A model generated the notes under the pieces. That model was not told where the DNA came from. It saw only the letters and a program-made list of their open reading frames with translations, and ran no database searches. From Prosapia bicincta (Eukaryota > Arthropoda > Insecta > Hemiptera > Cercopidae), in assembly GCA_036971475.1 (NCBI GenBank), contig JBAIZL010000003.1, positions 79,365,928-79,429,927 of the forward strand: DNA of 64,000 nt. Direction: 5' to 3'. A program made the position numbers and the translations under genes. Positions 1-11,119 of this stretch are shown here, one piece after another; positions within the stretch are counted from its first letter, which is position 1, and the number at the start of each line of letters is the position of its first letter.

Positions 1-3000
1 CACAATTGATCTTTTTTATCAACCTCCTGATTTCTGCTATAAGGAATGAATATGGTCCAGTGGAGGGCCGAGCCAGCGACTGTAGAGCTGACTTAGAGTC
101 CGAAAGGATGCATATCTTTGACGTGGCCATCATCCCCAGACAGCCCGACAATGCGGCGTTAATACGGAGCAGCTCTGCATCCATACTTGAGCTGGAGTTC
201 GCTGGGATGAAAAATCTATCTCCATTCGACTCGTTGTAGTACCCTGCTCCAGAAATGCCTAGTTCTTTATCCAGGGATCCGTCGGTAAAAATTTTTATGT
301 ATCCGTCATACTGGGTTCGAATCATTTCAAGAGTCTCCGCTTTCAGCACTTCTCTGTGGTCTCCCTTGTTTCCGCCGTGAGGTAGTTGCAGATTTATAAT
401 CATTTCAGGCCAGTCATTTGGAAGTTCCTCATAGAACATGGGGATTTGTTCAGGGGTGGTGTATCCCGGCATCAATTCCATCAGTGAGTTGACTTTGTGG
501 CAGAAAGATTGTTTTACACGGCACTTTGTATTGAGTATAACACGCAGAGGGTAACTCTAGCAGCTGTAGTTAGAAACTTCGACCATATTTGACTGTCTAT
601 AAAGACAGGAATGGGTTCTATATTCAGCTCCGTCTCCATGGCTGCCACAGGAGTCGTTCTTGTACATCCCAAACATAGTCGAATGGCGGCCGCTTGGATC
701 ACTTCGATCTTCTTTAGATGTGTTTTTGCAGCAGATCCCCAGACTTCGCAGGCGTACGTTGTTTTAGATCTCCAGTTACGACTTGCAACCGCTTTTAGAG
801 CATTGAGTCTCGAAGAGCAGCTCTCTGTGACATAGTTCACGTGACTACCCCAGCGAAGTTTAGGGTCTATAACAACTCCCAGTAATTTTGGGTTTTTGTT
901 AAATCTCAGTGCCTTTCCGTTGATAGTTAACTCGGAGATGAAGGTGGCTTGATTGTTGCGTCTGGTGAATAACGTGCACTCGGTTTTATCCACTGACATT
1001 GAGAGCGACCATTTGGAGCACCAATTTGACAGTGCATCTAGAGCCTCTTGCATCCTGAGGGAAGCCTCCACCCCGTCGGAAGACGTCACCCAAATGGTCT
1101 CGTCGTCCGTGAAGGTCATGCTGCAAACCTCCCTGGGGAAATCCTTGGCCATGTCATGCAATGCTATATTGAATAGTAACGGGGAAATTATTCCGCCCTG
1201 AGGAATTCCGTTCTCCATGCGAAACGACGAGGAATCTGCCCCATTGACTGAGACTACCACAAGCCGGCCACACAAAAAGTTTTTTTATGAATTTAAGCAT
1301 TTTACCCTTAATGCCGAGCTTCATGCATTGAAGTACAATGGATTTGTGGGGGATTTTATCAAATGCAGCTTCAAAGTCCACCATCACCACTACAGTGCAA
1401 TGCTTGCGTTCAAAACCTTTGTATATTTCACTCGTGAAGTATAGTAACACATTTGTGGTGCTCCTGTGACGTCGAAAGCCGAATTGTGTATCAGCCAGCA
1501 TGTTCCCAGATTCCAATCTCCATGACAACCTCTTACAAACACTGCGTTCCATTAGTTTGCCTAGGCACGATGTTAGAGCTATTGGACGATACGAAGCGAT
1601 CCTCGATTTATCTTTCCCTGGCTTAGGAAGCGGTATGACTTTGCTAGTCCTCCAATTCTGAGGGATCTCGCCCGAATCCCAAATGGAGTTGAACGTGCTT
1701 AACATTAGCTCTTTCATCCTTCCCGAGCAGTGAGTTAACATTTCATTATGGATGTTGTCATCTCCTGGAGCTGTGCTTTTCAAGTCGGCTAAGCAGTACT
1801 CCAATTCTGACATGAGGATGGCTTTGTCATCCAGGTCATCACAGTAACATAGAAGATCTGACCGGCACGTTAACATTTGCTTGTGTGGAGTGAGGCGCTT
1901 CGGCCAAGGGATTTTGTGCCCAGACCTTGCAGAATAGAATCTTCCGAACTCCTCAGCCTTCTGGACATCATCAGTCAACAACTCGCCGCCCGTATTTGTG
2001 ATTGCAGCAACCTTCCGCAAGGATTCGCCATTTATTGCTCTAAATCGCTTCCAGACTGTACTGGACGGTGTATTTACATTCATGGATCCAACGAAGCTCC
2101 TCCATGATCTTCTTTTTGCTGAAATGATTGCTTTCCGAAGAAGGGCGTTGAATCTATTATATGTTACCCGGCTGTCCGAAGATTTTAATTTTTTCCTGGC
2201 CATGATGCGGTTTTTCCGAAGAGTTTCAATTTCTTTGCACCACCATGTATTCATTTTTTTGTTGGAGTCATTTCCCGATTTGGTTGGGATAGCTTGTTTT
2301 GCTGCTGTTATTATAGCAGATTGCAAATAAGATGCGCTTCGCTCGTTGACTTCGCTCAGCTCCTCTGTTGTCTTTTTAAAGAGATCCCAGTTCGCTTTGG
2401 ATAACCGAAACCCGCTATGGACCGCCGACCGATTTGGATTCAAGGTCCTGCCGACGTCAATCTCGAAAAACACACGAAAGTGATCACTCCCCAGGTCATC
2501 GCCGACCCTCCAGTTTGAAATATTTTTCCGGAGAAGCGGGGAAGCTATAGACAGGTCCAGGGTGCTTAATGTGTTCGTAGATGCCGATTGGAATGTGGGT
2601 ATATACGGCTTATTGATTAAGATCTGGCTGTTATTTAATAACCACCTGTAAAGCATTGGCCCGTTCCTGTTACAAGGACCTTTGTTCCAGCTGCCATGCT
2701 TGCTGTTAAAATCGCCAACCCACAGCACTTTCCTGTCATCGCAGGCCAGTCTGTCCAGGTCCTCTTCATGTACCCTTTGATTCGGTATGTACACGTTGAT
2801 AAGTGAGAAGCTGAGGTCATTGTTAACTTGGAGGTTGTATTTTCCAAACTCTAAACAATCATTCCTAAAGACTTTTTCGCCTTTTACAGTTATTGAATTA
2901 TGGATAAGCGTTACTAGCCTTCCACCTCCTCGGTCAATCCTGGGGACGTTGAACAAATGGTATTCTCTAAAACGAGGGTGGTACTTGCTGTCTTCCGGCA

Positions 3001-3593
3001 GGGATGCTTCCTGGATGCATACTATTTTAGCTTTTTCTTCTTCCATGGCCTTCTTCAGTTCATCGACCTTCTGCCTTAAACTTCTGGCATTCCAGTGCAT
3101 GACTACGAGCTTACTGTTGCTATCCTCCACCAATGCTCCACTCTGTTTCACCGTCTTTTGTTTGCTGCGATCATGAAAGGTGGTTCCAATTGATATGTGC
3201 CCATCTTTCCTTCTAGCTTTCCTCTTGGCTTCACATAGTAATCTATATGCGAAGGTCCTAGTTGGGCACCAAAGTTCTAGTCTTTTTTGAGATCCCTTCC
3301 CTCTCCGTCTCATTTAGATTTTTGTCAATATTGTAAAATCGGCGTATTGAGTCAATACTTTGTCGTTGCGCTTTCCAAAACAACACTTTAAGTCTATTTG
3401 GATGGTCTTGCTTAGCCCCCGGCAAAGCACGTCGGATGTCCTGAGAAGGACAGATAGAGAGGCTATGTTGCATCCTAGTGGGGCTTTCTCGATGAAAGCT
3501 AATGCTGGCGTTTGGTTCACTGTGACAATTGCTCTTTTCGCACAAAATACACAGCTATCCAGGGGCAGGACGAGGACCAACCAGCTCACCCCC
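1..3593 (-). mobile_element. Non-LTR retrotransposon, I/Jockey-type with RNase H, degenerate
   Basis: A LINE-like element read on the minus strand, with its 3' end beyond the left edge. Domains in order are an APE-type endonuclease, a reverse transcriptase and an RNase H. APE endonuclease plus RNase H is known for the I, R1 and LOA groups, so I place it there without choosing a clade. The 5' edge near 3593 is judged from the change to GC-richer sequence after AATAAA; no target duplication can be seen because the other end is missing. The 3314-3590 part should be ORF1 tail or 5' leader, but I recognise no Gag zinc knuckle in it, so the copy may be 5'-truncated. It has the same orientation as the host gene and lies directly beyond that gene's possible last exon. 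Confidence 0.9.
20..3313 (-). pseudogene. Endonuclease-reverse transcriptase-RNase H polyprotein (ORF2), frameshifted
   Basis: The first open segment (3313 down to about 1275) holds the endonuclease, about residues 66-290: VMHWNARSL at its start, the catalytic Glu in CIQEA, GDFNSKHG, and the terminal SDH in GSDHFRV. The reverse transcriptase follows with KPGKDKSRIASYRPIAL and the first catalytic Asp in VVMVDFEAAFD. The frame breaks near 1275 at an A5/T7 run. The next segment (to about 540) carries GIPQGGIISPLLFN and the FTDD active site. A second break near 540-570 is followed by an open frame with RNase H motifs: TDGS at about 277-288, a DAELL Glu at about 171-185 and LSDSKSAL near 90-110. 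All catalytic residues seen are intact, so the copy is fairly young but inactive because of two frameshifts. Confidence 0.88.
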
Positions 3594-3659
3594 TTTATTC
3601 TATCCTATGACATAAATATATCTATATTCATATATTACTAATTAAAATGTTTCACACAA

Positions 3660-3895
3660 TCATTTAGGGAAGAAACAATTGATTGCCTTAAAATAATCTT
3701 TTAACTGTTCTGACTTTGTCAAAACAATATAACACCATATGTATTCCACAAGGTATGTTTCGAACGTAGTGACTGCCATTTGACGCGTATCACGTTTTAT
3801 CTCAACCAAATGGCTATTTATTGTCTGTGTATGCATATTACGATCAGTAATATCCCTTAAACACTCCCTTAAATCGTTTAATTCATTCAAAGCAG
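3660..3895 (-). CDS. Candidate terminal exon (exon 9) of the dsRBD gene
   Basis: An open segment of 77 codons and a TGA stop, preceded on the minus strand by an acceptor (TTTATTTATCAG). Splicing from exon 8, which ends in phase 1, keeps the frame, and the nine-exon coding length is then 1,542 nt, an exact multiple of three giving 513 residues. An AATAAA lies about 62 nt after the stop, at 3593-3598. Against this, the encoded tail (AALNELNDLRECLRDITDRN and onward) lacks the basic helix that should finish the second dsRBD, and I recognise no family in it. It may be an alternative last exon, with the regular continuation left of the window, or an unrelated ORF. Confidence 0.4.
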
Positions 3896-3956
3896 CTGAT
3901 AAATAAATGATATATAGTTGAAAATAAATTATTTTTCCAATAAATTACACCGCACA

Positions 3957-4072
3957 AGTAAAAAAATAAGAATCGGAATCGGCACTAAAATCAATGGAGA
4001 ATCAAGTATAAACGATGCCTCAATACCATTAGAATGATTCCTGGACTCAAGAATAGGAATCGGCCTATCCCT
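3957..4072 (-). mobile_element. Truncated copy of the hAT family found at 57.6-59.5 kb
   Basis: Read on the minus strand, this 115-bp stretch starts GGGATAGGCCGATTCCTATT and aligns over its whole length with the left end of the hAT element starting at 57561 (GGGGATGGGCCGATTCATAT). Shared landmarks include TCCAGGAATC, a GGTAT-GAGG block and CCGATTCC. No matching second end is visible, so it is an end fragment or a MITE remnant. It lies about 110 bp beyond the exon 8 donor. Confidence 0.65.
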
Positions 4073-4180
4073 AAATGAAATCCTTACCTTGTGTTATCAG
4101 CCAGGGTTGCACTACAAATCAACTTACTACTATAAAGGAAATTAAATCATGTAAAATTCAAAATTATTTTAAAAACTTAC

Positions 4181-4364
4181 CCGTGCCAATATACTCCTTG
4201 CCATCAATTTCTACAGAAATGGTGAAACTTATATTAGGTGGAGAACCCTCCTTATCCTCTTTATATGTGCTTCCAGGTCTTATCTGATTTAATAACAATA
4301 CAGGATGTCTTTTGCTTGCATCTTCCGGAATTTTTTTCATTGGAGATGGTCCTACAGTCTTTAT
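4181..4364 (-). CDS. dsRBD gene exon 8 (first half of second dsRBD)
   Basis: Acceptor TTTCAG ends just right of 4364 and donor GTAAGT starts just left of 4181. The exon enters in phase 0 and leaves in phase 1. After a basic lead-in (MKKIPEDASKRH) comes the first helix of a dsRBD (HPVLLLNQIRPG), then the beta strands (ISFTISVEIDGKEYIGTG). The exon stops exactly where the GxG turn leads into the conserved basic second helix, so that helix must be coded by the next exon. The NQIRPG/EIDGK pattern resembles dsRBDs of ADAR, NF90 and related proteins; this is family resemblance only. Confidence 0.88.
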
Positions 4365-6374
4365 CTGAAATTAAATAAATAAATAAGAATTATCTATGTA
4401 CTGAAAATGTGGAATAATAAGGATAAGTAATTACGTTATTGGGGTCTCTACTCTAAATATAAGTAATATGAATCTCCTCTGGTCACTATGAAAGAGAGAA
4501 TATTAAACTGATGTGCCGCCATGTCTTCAATCTCTAACACGTTTGCTACCAGAATGTTAACAAAACAACTATTGGTATAGACCAGCTGATTCACATAAGC
4601 GCCGCTCGAGGTAGTTTAAATGGACTAACGGCTTATATTTGAGACAATGTTTTCGTGTTACTTTTATTCCACTAACAAATCAGTGGTTTACAATAACGGC
4701 TTGATATATTCGTATCTGTGTGTAGACATCTGTCTAACGGTAATGTGTAACATTTGGTCTCTCAATGATCGAGGTCAATGGCATCAAAATAACACCCTTG
4801 TTTATTCCTTCGTGCCACTGAGGCAGATTTTGTTTCAACGATCACATATTACTAGGTTTTCTCTAAATGACATCAGAAAAGATGTAAACGTGTCGTAAGT
4901 GATAGTTGCATTTGTAAATATTCTGTACTGTGTATGAAACTCAAATGTAAACATATTTTGCCTCTGTTGTAACATTAAATTGTATGCATTTTTCAATACA
5001 TAAATCTATATAAGCGATTTATCTAGCATGACTAGCCAAGACGAGTTAGTTAAGTATTTGTTGATATAAGCCTTTGTAGTGGCCCTTACATTGGACGCTC
5101 AGTCTAAGATAGGATTTTCTAGCTATAGACCGATCGGGTCATATATGCGGCAATCCAAAATACACAAAAAAAGCAAAAACAAAAATATACATTCAACAAA
5201 CATATTTCTAGGGTTATTAAGTAGTAGCAACCACTTGGTCTGTGACAAAGGTCACACCCACATTAACACAGTCTGGATGAAAAGATCGAATTCTTACAAG
5301 TCTGTCGAGAGAACATTCCTGTAGCAAATGTGTTAAAATGGCCTGTCACAGTGGTCTCAATACACCCCTATGCAATAACGGATAAGGTTAGTTACAAACA
5401 GTATAAAGAAAGGAACCAGAATCTGACAAGTACTACAAATCTTCCAGTGGGATGAAATGAAGGCTTTTGTGTGGAGGTTTGTTTTCTTTATACAGGTTGG
5501 CCACCCGATTATAATTTTAAAATACCTGTATATCTCAGGGTCCAAATAAATACATACTTCCCATACCCTTTTCGACTTGGATACACTAACAATAATGCTT
5601 GGTCTATACTTAATATTAACGTGTGATAAAGTAATTTAAAATGGCGTGGACGATAAAAGGGAAAATTATAAGTAGTATTATTTCCCAAGGAAATTTTTAT
5701 CAATTCAAACGTACATATAAGACGCTCTCTACTGATTGTTAACTGAGCCAAACCAAAACATTGTCTCCAGTAACCACCACATCGTCATGGCGAGTGGGAA
5801 TGAGAACCACCAACCGTGCAATACACCATGAGGGACAGATACGACAAACAGCAGTATTCGCAATCATAAATCTAATATCTAAGTTAGATCATTGCAAATT
5901 TTTTTTACAATTACAGCGAAACTTTATAAAAAATACAGGGGTAATTCTGATTTTGGATATGCAAAACTTCGGGTAACATGTACATTTTTAGGTTCAAACT
6001 CGTAATTTCTATGCCATACTCAATACTTAACCATGAGATTTCCTCGAGATACTGTTCAATTGATACAATACACTTCTCAAAATATCTTCATAAATATTTC
6101 AAGTGTATTCCCAGCACACATTACAATACACAAATTAAATTTTTCTGGTGTGCTATCCTGCTTCATAATAGAATGTTTGATTATTTTTGCTATATGTCAG
6201 CTGCCAGATTGACAAAAGTCATTAAGTTTGGTATATTGTTTATTGTAGTTGATATAAGTTTTATTTAATAGATAGGTAGTATAGCGTTCTAAACTTATTT
6301 TGACATATCTCTGTAAATGACAAGTAACAATAAAGGTATAAAAAGTGTAGTTGTATGATTTATTGAAATAACTT
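4365..6374. other. Intron 7 sequence without recognised features
   Basis: Right-hand part of this stretch up to the MITE at 6379. It is AT-rich, has stop codons in all frames, and contains no repeat family shared with other parts of the window that I could see. Several 60-80-codon open frames here have no recognisable motif. Confidence 0.6.
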
Positions 6375-6378
6375 TTAA

Positions 6379-6959
6379 CCCGTTGCACGCATATAACGTG
6401 ATTTCTCGTAAGGTTGAAATCTCTACTAGTGCCTACTACAAGAAATCTTGTAAATGGAAGTCCTAGTTGTTTAATTCCATTACAACGTGTGACAATGTTT
6501 GTTTGGTGTAAATAATTTCCTCTGCTACGTTTTTTGTTCTAGGCCACGTGCTACCGATCCACATTCTGTCGTTTTAGCCCCTAAACGCCATTACATGGTC
6601 TATGTATGCCTGTATAATGGGAATTCTCAGCAGGAGGTAGCATCTGTCAACTGTGTCGTATTTTGTGTTCGCATTGTCATTGCTATAGTAGTTTTTTGTT
6701 TGTACTGTAAGAATAATTTATTGTCTTCAATAAAATAAGTCTTTAACTAAAAATAATAATTTTAGTTACTTTAATTTTATTTTAAATGGATTTATTGATA
6801 CCTTGAAATGTTTAATGTGTAAAAATATAAAAAATTGTAAAAATAACTAGTTTATAATTTTGTTGTTCAAATACATCTTTAGGAAGTCAGAATTAAATAG
6901 AACTTTGAACATTTTGCAGTTCGTTAGTTGCCCTTTATATGTCCCGCGTGCGCTAAGGG
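6379..6959. mobile_element. piggyBac-type MITE, family 2 (TTAA-flanked)
   Basis: A 581-bp segment flanked on both sides by TTAA (6375-6378 and 6960-6963). Its ends are imperfect inverted repeats: CCCGTTGCACGC on the left and, read inward from the right, CCCTTAGCGCACGCGGGAC. A TTAA target and CCC-starting termini are the hallmark of piggyBac transposons. The interior shows no piggyBac transposase motif, so it is probably non-autonomous. Confidence 0.6.
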
Positions 6960-7074
6960 TTAAATTGTTAAATCTCTGCTGTAAAATTAATACTAAAGCA
7001 TAACAAAATGAAATCAGATGTAAACAATTTTTAAAACATATGAACTTTTCATTCTCTAGCTATTTCATACTTAC

Positions 7075-7283
7075 AATGGGAACAGGGGTAGGGGATTTAG
7101 CCAAGGGCACTTGAGTCCCTTGTTGTTGCCACTCCGCAAACAATTTATGCAATGCAAAAGCTGCCAAACTTCCCCATGGCAAGTCATCTTCTGGCAGTGG
7201 TTTACGACGGCTGCCTTCTGTTGTTGATGCGGCATCATCTCCACAAACTGATTCTTTAGTATCATCATCCATTTCAACATCAT
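7075..7283 (-). CDS. dsRBD gene exon 7 (acidic linker plus hydrophobic helix)
   Basis: Acceptor TATAG right of 7283 and donor GTAAGT left of 7075; phase 1 in, phase 0 out, both matching the neighbours. The exon starts with a strongly acidic run (DDVEMDDDTKE), passes a short polar stretch, then codes a predicted helix DLPWGSLAAFALHKLFAEW that ends QQQGTQVPLAKSPTPVPIV. The Trp-rich amphipathic helix is the best conserved-looking part, but I cannot name the domain. It sits between the two dsRBDs and may contact a partner. Confidence 0.88.
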
Positions 7284-8159
7284 CTATATTAAAAATCATT
7301 ATTTAATATTTTCATATGGAGTAATAAGATGCAGTTTTCATGTATATTCTAGAATCAAACATTTATGAAAAGGAAAAAACCAATTAAATTACATTTTATT
7401 TGAGTTTAACAAAATATTTTCAATTTATCTTGTTTCACTTTCTAATTTTTTCTTAAAAGTCTTAAATCATTTTGACGGTTTAGACATAAATGTTAGAAAC
7501 AGCTGATTGATCATCGTTATTTATGGTTTAATATTCAATACCCAAAGCTTTGTACTACCTGAACTGGTTCAATCAACTAAATAAGGTTAGTAATCTTTCA
7601 GGCTCTCTACCCCCTCTCTTTATAACACCTGAGATTTATATATCCTTATTGTAGCAGAAATTGCAAACAAAAATGTCTTGTTTGTTTTTTTGTTGAATAC
7701 GGGCTAGTAGAAGTTTTGTAGCCGCCGTAGTGTGTTTTGTGATCATTTACAATAATGGTTTTGTGCGGTTTGAATGCTTCTGTGTATGGAACCGTGTTTA
7801 AAAATTTATCATTTAACAAACAAAAAATGTCTGCATCACTATTTTCAACTACTCAACATGGACAAATAGTATATGTAGCGTGTTCTTATGTCATTTTGTA
7901 GATAGTTTAAATTCATTTGTCAACTTATTTTTAAAAGTCAGAGCTTTTTCTGAAAATAAAAAAGGAAAATATGTGGAGATGAGAATTGGGAAATCATATG
8001 GTTGGAAAGGAAAAAATAGGAGCTCAAAAATCTTGCTTTAGCTATAGTTGTTCCATTTTCTAAACTTGTGTTCCTTCCTCTTACATGATTGTTAGTTTTG
8101 TTGCACTATGCCTAGCTTGAATTAGTTAGAGTACTATGTAAAATAGGTAATGTTTAATA
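7284..8159. other. Intron 6 sequence, right-hand part left of the MITE
   Basis: No gene, repeat family or structured RNA recognised. AT-rich, with a short CT-rich patch near 7600-7630. Confidence 0.5.
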
Positions 8160-8163
8160 TTAA

Positions 8164-9212
8164 CCCTTTGATTAGCATTCACGTACCAGTACGTGAGATT
8201 GTGCTAAAGTCAGCGGGAGAGTTTCCATATATGTACGTTCTAACATTTCTCTCAGATTAGTATTGCCATACGTTTACAATATGTTTTCCTGTGTATTTTG
8301 CTGTATTCTAGGTTAAATATTTGCAACTATCTAGACAATAAATACTACACAGAGTACATGGTCATCATTCTTTTGAGTTTAAAGTCCAAGGGTTTCCCCC
8401 CGTATTTACAGATCGTTTCGAAGTTTGTGTGCTATTTTAAAATGAATAGGCGATTGAATAATGAAGTATTTTGTGTCCAGTCTATGGTTTTCCCATGTGT
8501 TGAAAGACAGTTTTAAAGTTTGTACGGTATTTTACAACAAAAAGAAGAATAACAGATAATTTTTAGCAAAGAAATTGTCAGTAAATGTAGCGTCAAGTTT
8601 GGTTAACACGAGAAAATAAAAAGTAAAAAACAAAATAATTCACAAACATTACCAATATTACTATAATTTAAAAAATTGGAGAAAAATAAAGAAAAAGATT
8701 AGAAAAAAAATTGTGAAAGTCTTTCAAAAATATCTTGCTCCCATGAGCCAAATCAGGGCAGGAACATGTTACTAATCAAAAACAAAAAAAGCAAAACCTT
8801 GTTATACTTACAGAGTAAAATATACATAATTCAACTGGGATAAGATAGAATGTTTTCAACTCCTCTTACAACTATGATCGTAAACTTACTAACAATACTA
8901 ATTTTATGAGGAATTTTCAATTAATAAGCCACCCAATAGTGAAAGAAGTTCTTTTTTGTCAAAAGACTATGGTTTTTCCAACATGTTTACAGGTTGTTTC
9001 AAAGTTTGTGCAGTATTTCATAATGAATAGGCATTTTACAAAACAAAAGGTTAGCAGATAATTTTTATCAAAGAAATTGTCAGTAAACGTAAGGCAAAGT
9101 TTGATAAAAAAAAAAAATAAATAAAAAAATTGGAAATAAGTGTAAAAATCTTTCAAAAATATATTGCTCTCTGGGATCATATCAGAGCAGGCACATGTTG
9201 CTAATCAAAGGG
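8164..9212. mobile_element. piggyBac-type MITE, family 1 (long copy)
   Basis: A 1,049-bp element with TTAA on both sides (8160-8163 and 9213-9216). Its termini are inverted repeats: CCCTTTGATTAGCA on the left, TGCTAATCAAAGGG complement on the right. It contains an internal partial duplication: the segment around 8400-8785 recurs, diverged, at 8940-9212 (shared landmarks include gtcagtaaa and caaaaatatnttgct). No transposase motif. Related copies lie at 35727-36324 and 59678-60304. The left tip also carries a small palindrome, acgtaccagtacgt. Confidence 0.8.
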
Positions 9213-9764
9213 TTAAATCAGTAGTTTTGCTTTAATTAGCATTTCTGAAGTAGTTTTTCATTTAATTTTACTGGTATTTAGTAAACAAAACTCCAAAATT
9301 TTAGGTTAACAGAAAAAAACAGACGCATTTCTTTATTTCCAAATATCTTGATTTTCTTCTAACAAATAGTTTTTAAATTATAGTTAAAAATGCCTTGTAG
9401 TTTAAAACCGTCCAATGGTTTGACCTTATTAGTGAGTGGTGCATGTGGGATTTAAAAGTACAATACTGACTGGAAATTGACACTAAAACTAAACTTAGGA
9501 AGACAACCCAAGATTTATTAGATTCTACTACTATGCTTATGTTCTGAGGAAATATGCCACACACACAAAAAATCTCTTACAAAAATATTTTTTTGCTAAG
9601 AAAACGTTTCTGCCAATGCTAGGTGTTACTGTTTTATCTCAATTTCCATTTTACAAAGAAATCTTTCCTTAATACAAAAATTTTTATTTATAGCTTATAC
9701 TAGAATAAAGCACAGATGGAAAAATACAAAAATGAACCTAAAATTACATAACTAAATTAATTAC

Positions 9765-9935
9765 CATTATTCGAAACATCCAAAGAATCAAATGAATTAT
9801 AACCATAGGAATTACCATCCTTTTTAAGAGGCAAGGGATCCTCAGAGGAAAAGGTATTAACTGGAAGGTTCGTGTAGTAAGGAGGTTCTACTTCAGGGTA
9901 AACACATGTTGAATATACCAGTCTTCTTCTTGTAT
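9765..9935 (-). CDS. dsRBD gene exon 6 (linker)
   Basis: Acceptor AATAG right of 9935 and donor GTAATT left of 9765; phase 1 in and phase 1 out, matching exons 5 and 7. It codes a linker rich in Tyr, Pro, Ser and Asp: DTRRRLVYSTCVYPEVEPPY, then a stretch with SSEDPLPLKKDG, ending FDSLDVSNN. No domain recognised. An acidic Ser/Asp linker between two dsRBDs is a plausible phosphorylation region, but that is inference. Confidence 0.85.
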
Positions 9936-10900
9936 CTATTACATTAAAATTGTTGTAACAATTATTTTTTATTTTAAATATGGTTTTGATAATTGATTTG
10001 CAATGGAAGAATAGAACGGTTTCAGTAAGAAAAACAGCAAATCCTTTTAATTTATTAAAAGAATTAATTTGGAAACTTCAAAGCAGATGATCATAAATAT
10101 CTGTTTTACAGTCTCGTAACTGTAACAAGAGTAAATGAAATTACTTTCATATGTAACTGAGAAGTATAATATGCTTTCAAAACATAATGAAAATTAATTA
10201 CGTTTTCCATTTGTCAGCAAAATTTTGTGTAACACTTTAGCTGCCATGCCAGGCCAATTGGCTCAACGGCCCTGAACCGAATACTGTCGGACCCTTAATC
10301 CTGACAATGTTGTCTGGTAAAGTTTTATGTTTATAAGTACTTCTAATCTGGTGTTGCTACGTTTGGAAAAATGAATGCACCGTATTATACAACAAGCTTC
10401 ACACTACTTAGAGATAGATAAATGCCTGCAGCATTAAAAACATGCTGTTTTAAGAGCTTTTTGTTCTACCAACCATAAAATTGTAAAAGTGGCTGATTGA
10501 AAGAAGTTTATCTTTATATACTTTAATAATTTTTAATGACGTGTTATATTGATTTTTACTATTGTTTTTAAAATTTCACAAAACCTAAAAATAGATCAGA
10601 AATATTGACTAAATATTTAGTTGTAAAATAATTTTTAAAAAAACAAACTTTTTTGCAATTAAATACAAACATTGGTACACTTAGATAGTAAATTATAACG
10701 TAAATGCCTTAAAAAAATTATTAAATTTTAAAACTTTTACTTGCTAAGAATCTTGTAAAGTATTTATCGGATCTGAAGCATTACTTATCAGAGAGAGACT
10801 ATGTTTTCACTTTCATTCTTTATACAAAATATATATAAACTCACAAATTAATCACATGTGACTCGTTTACATGTCTTCTTTTATTTTCTTTATTTAGAAT
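9936..10900. other. Start of 19-kb intron 5, no gene
   Basis: Nothing coding. At 10231-10250 there is a repeat end, GTAACACTTTAGCTGCC, matching in inverted form the end at 28513-28533 (TTAACACTTTAGCTGCC on the minus strand). The two look like isolated halves of a TTAA-type repeat. Confidence 0.5.
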
Positions 10901-10901
10901 C

Positions 10902-11055
10902 AGAAAAATAATCAGTGGTTCGACAATGGTCAAGTGACCGAAAGGTGCCTCATCACACAAGGTAAAATTATTGCACTTAGTGGTGGATAAAAGTATTTAC
11001 AATAGTAATATATCAACTTCATAAAGTCAGTGCAACGGAAAAATAATGGACAACG

Positions 11056-11057
<2 letters not shown>
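10902..11057 (+). mobile_element. PLE family A, 3' end (plus orientation)
   Basis: The characteristic family A tail: CAGTGGTTCGACAATGGTC, GACCGAAAGGTGCCTCATCA, then a block ending in GTCAGTGCAACGGAAAAA, running into (TA)n. The same tail occurs more than ten times in the window in both orientations, usually after the end of a GIY-YIG coding region. Confidence 0.85.

Positions 11058-11117
<60 letters not shown>
11058..11117. repeat. (TA)n microsatellite between inverted PLE A tails
   Basis: About 30 TA units. The PLE A tail on the left runs into it in plus orientation and the one on the right in minus orientation. Confidence 0.95.

Positions 11118-11119
<2 letters not shown>

Noticed and set aside
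3258..3589. Overlapping minus-strand ORFs (95 and 91 codons) as Gag or a THAP-like zinc finger
   Set aside because: Cys residues (CVFC, then a distant CH) do not give a zinc-knuckle or THAP spacing in any single frame; treated as retrotransposon leader or ORF1 tail.
3660..3895. Assigning the candidate last exon to a Myb/SANT-like transposon protein
   Set aside because: Only a loose impression from the helical, charged sequence; no tryptophan pattern of Myb repeats is present.
6499..6738. 79-codon ORF with hydrophobic C-terminus as a small gene
   Set aside because: It lies wholly inside a TTAA-flanked MITE and has no recognisable motif or splice context.
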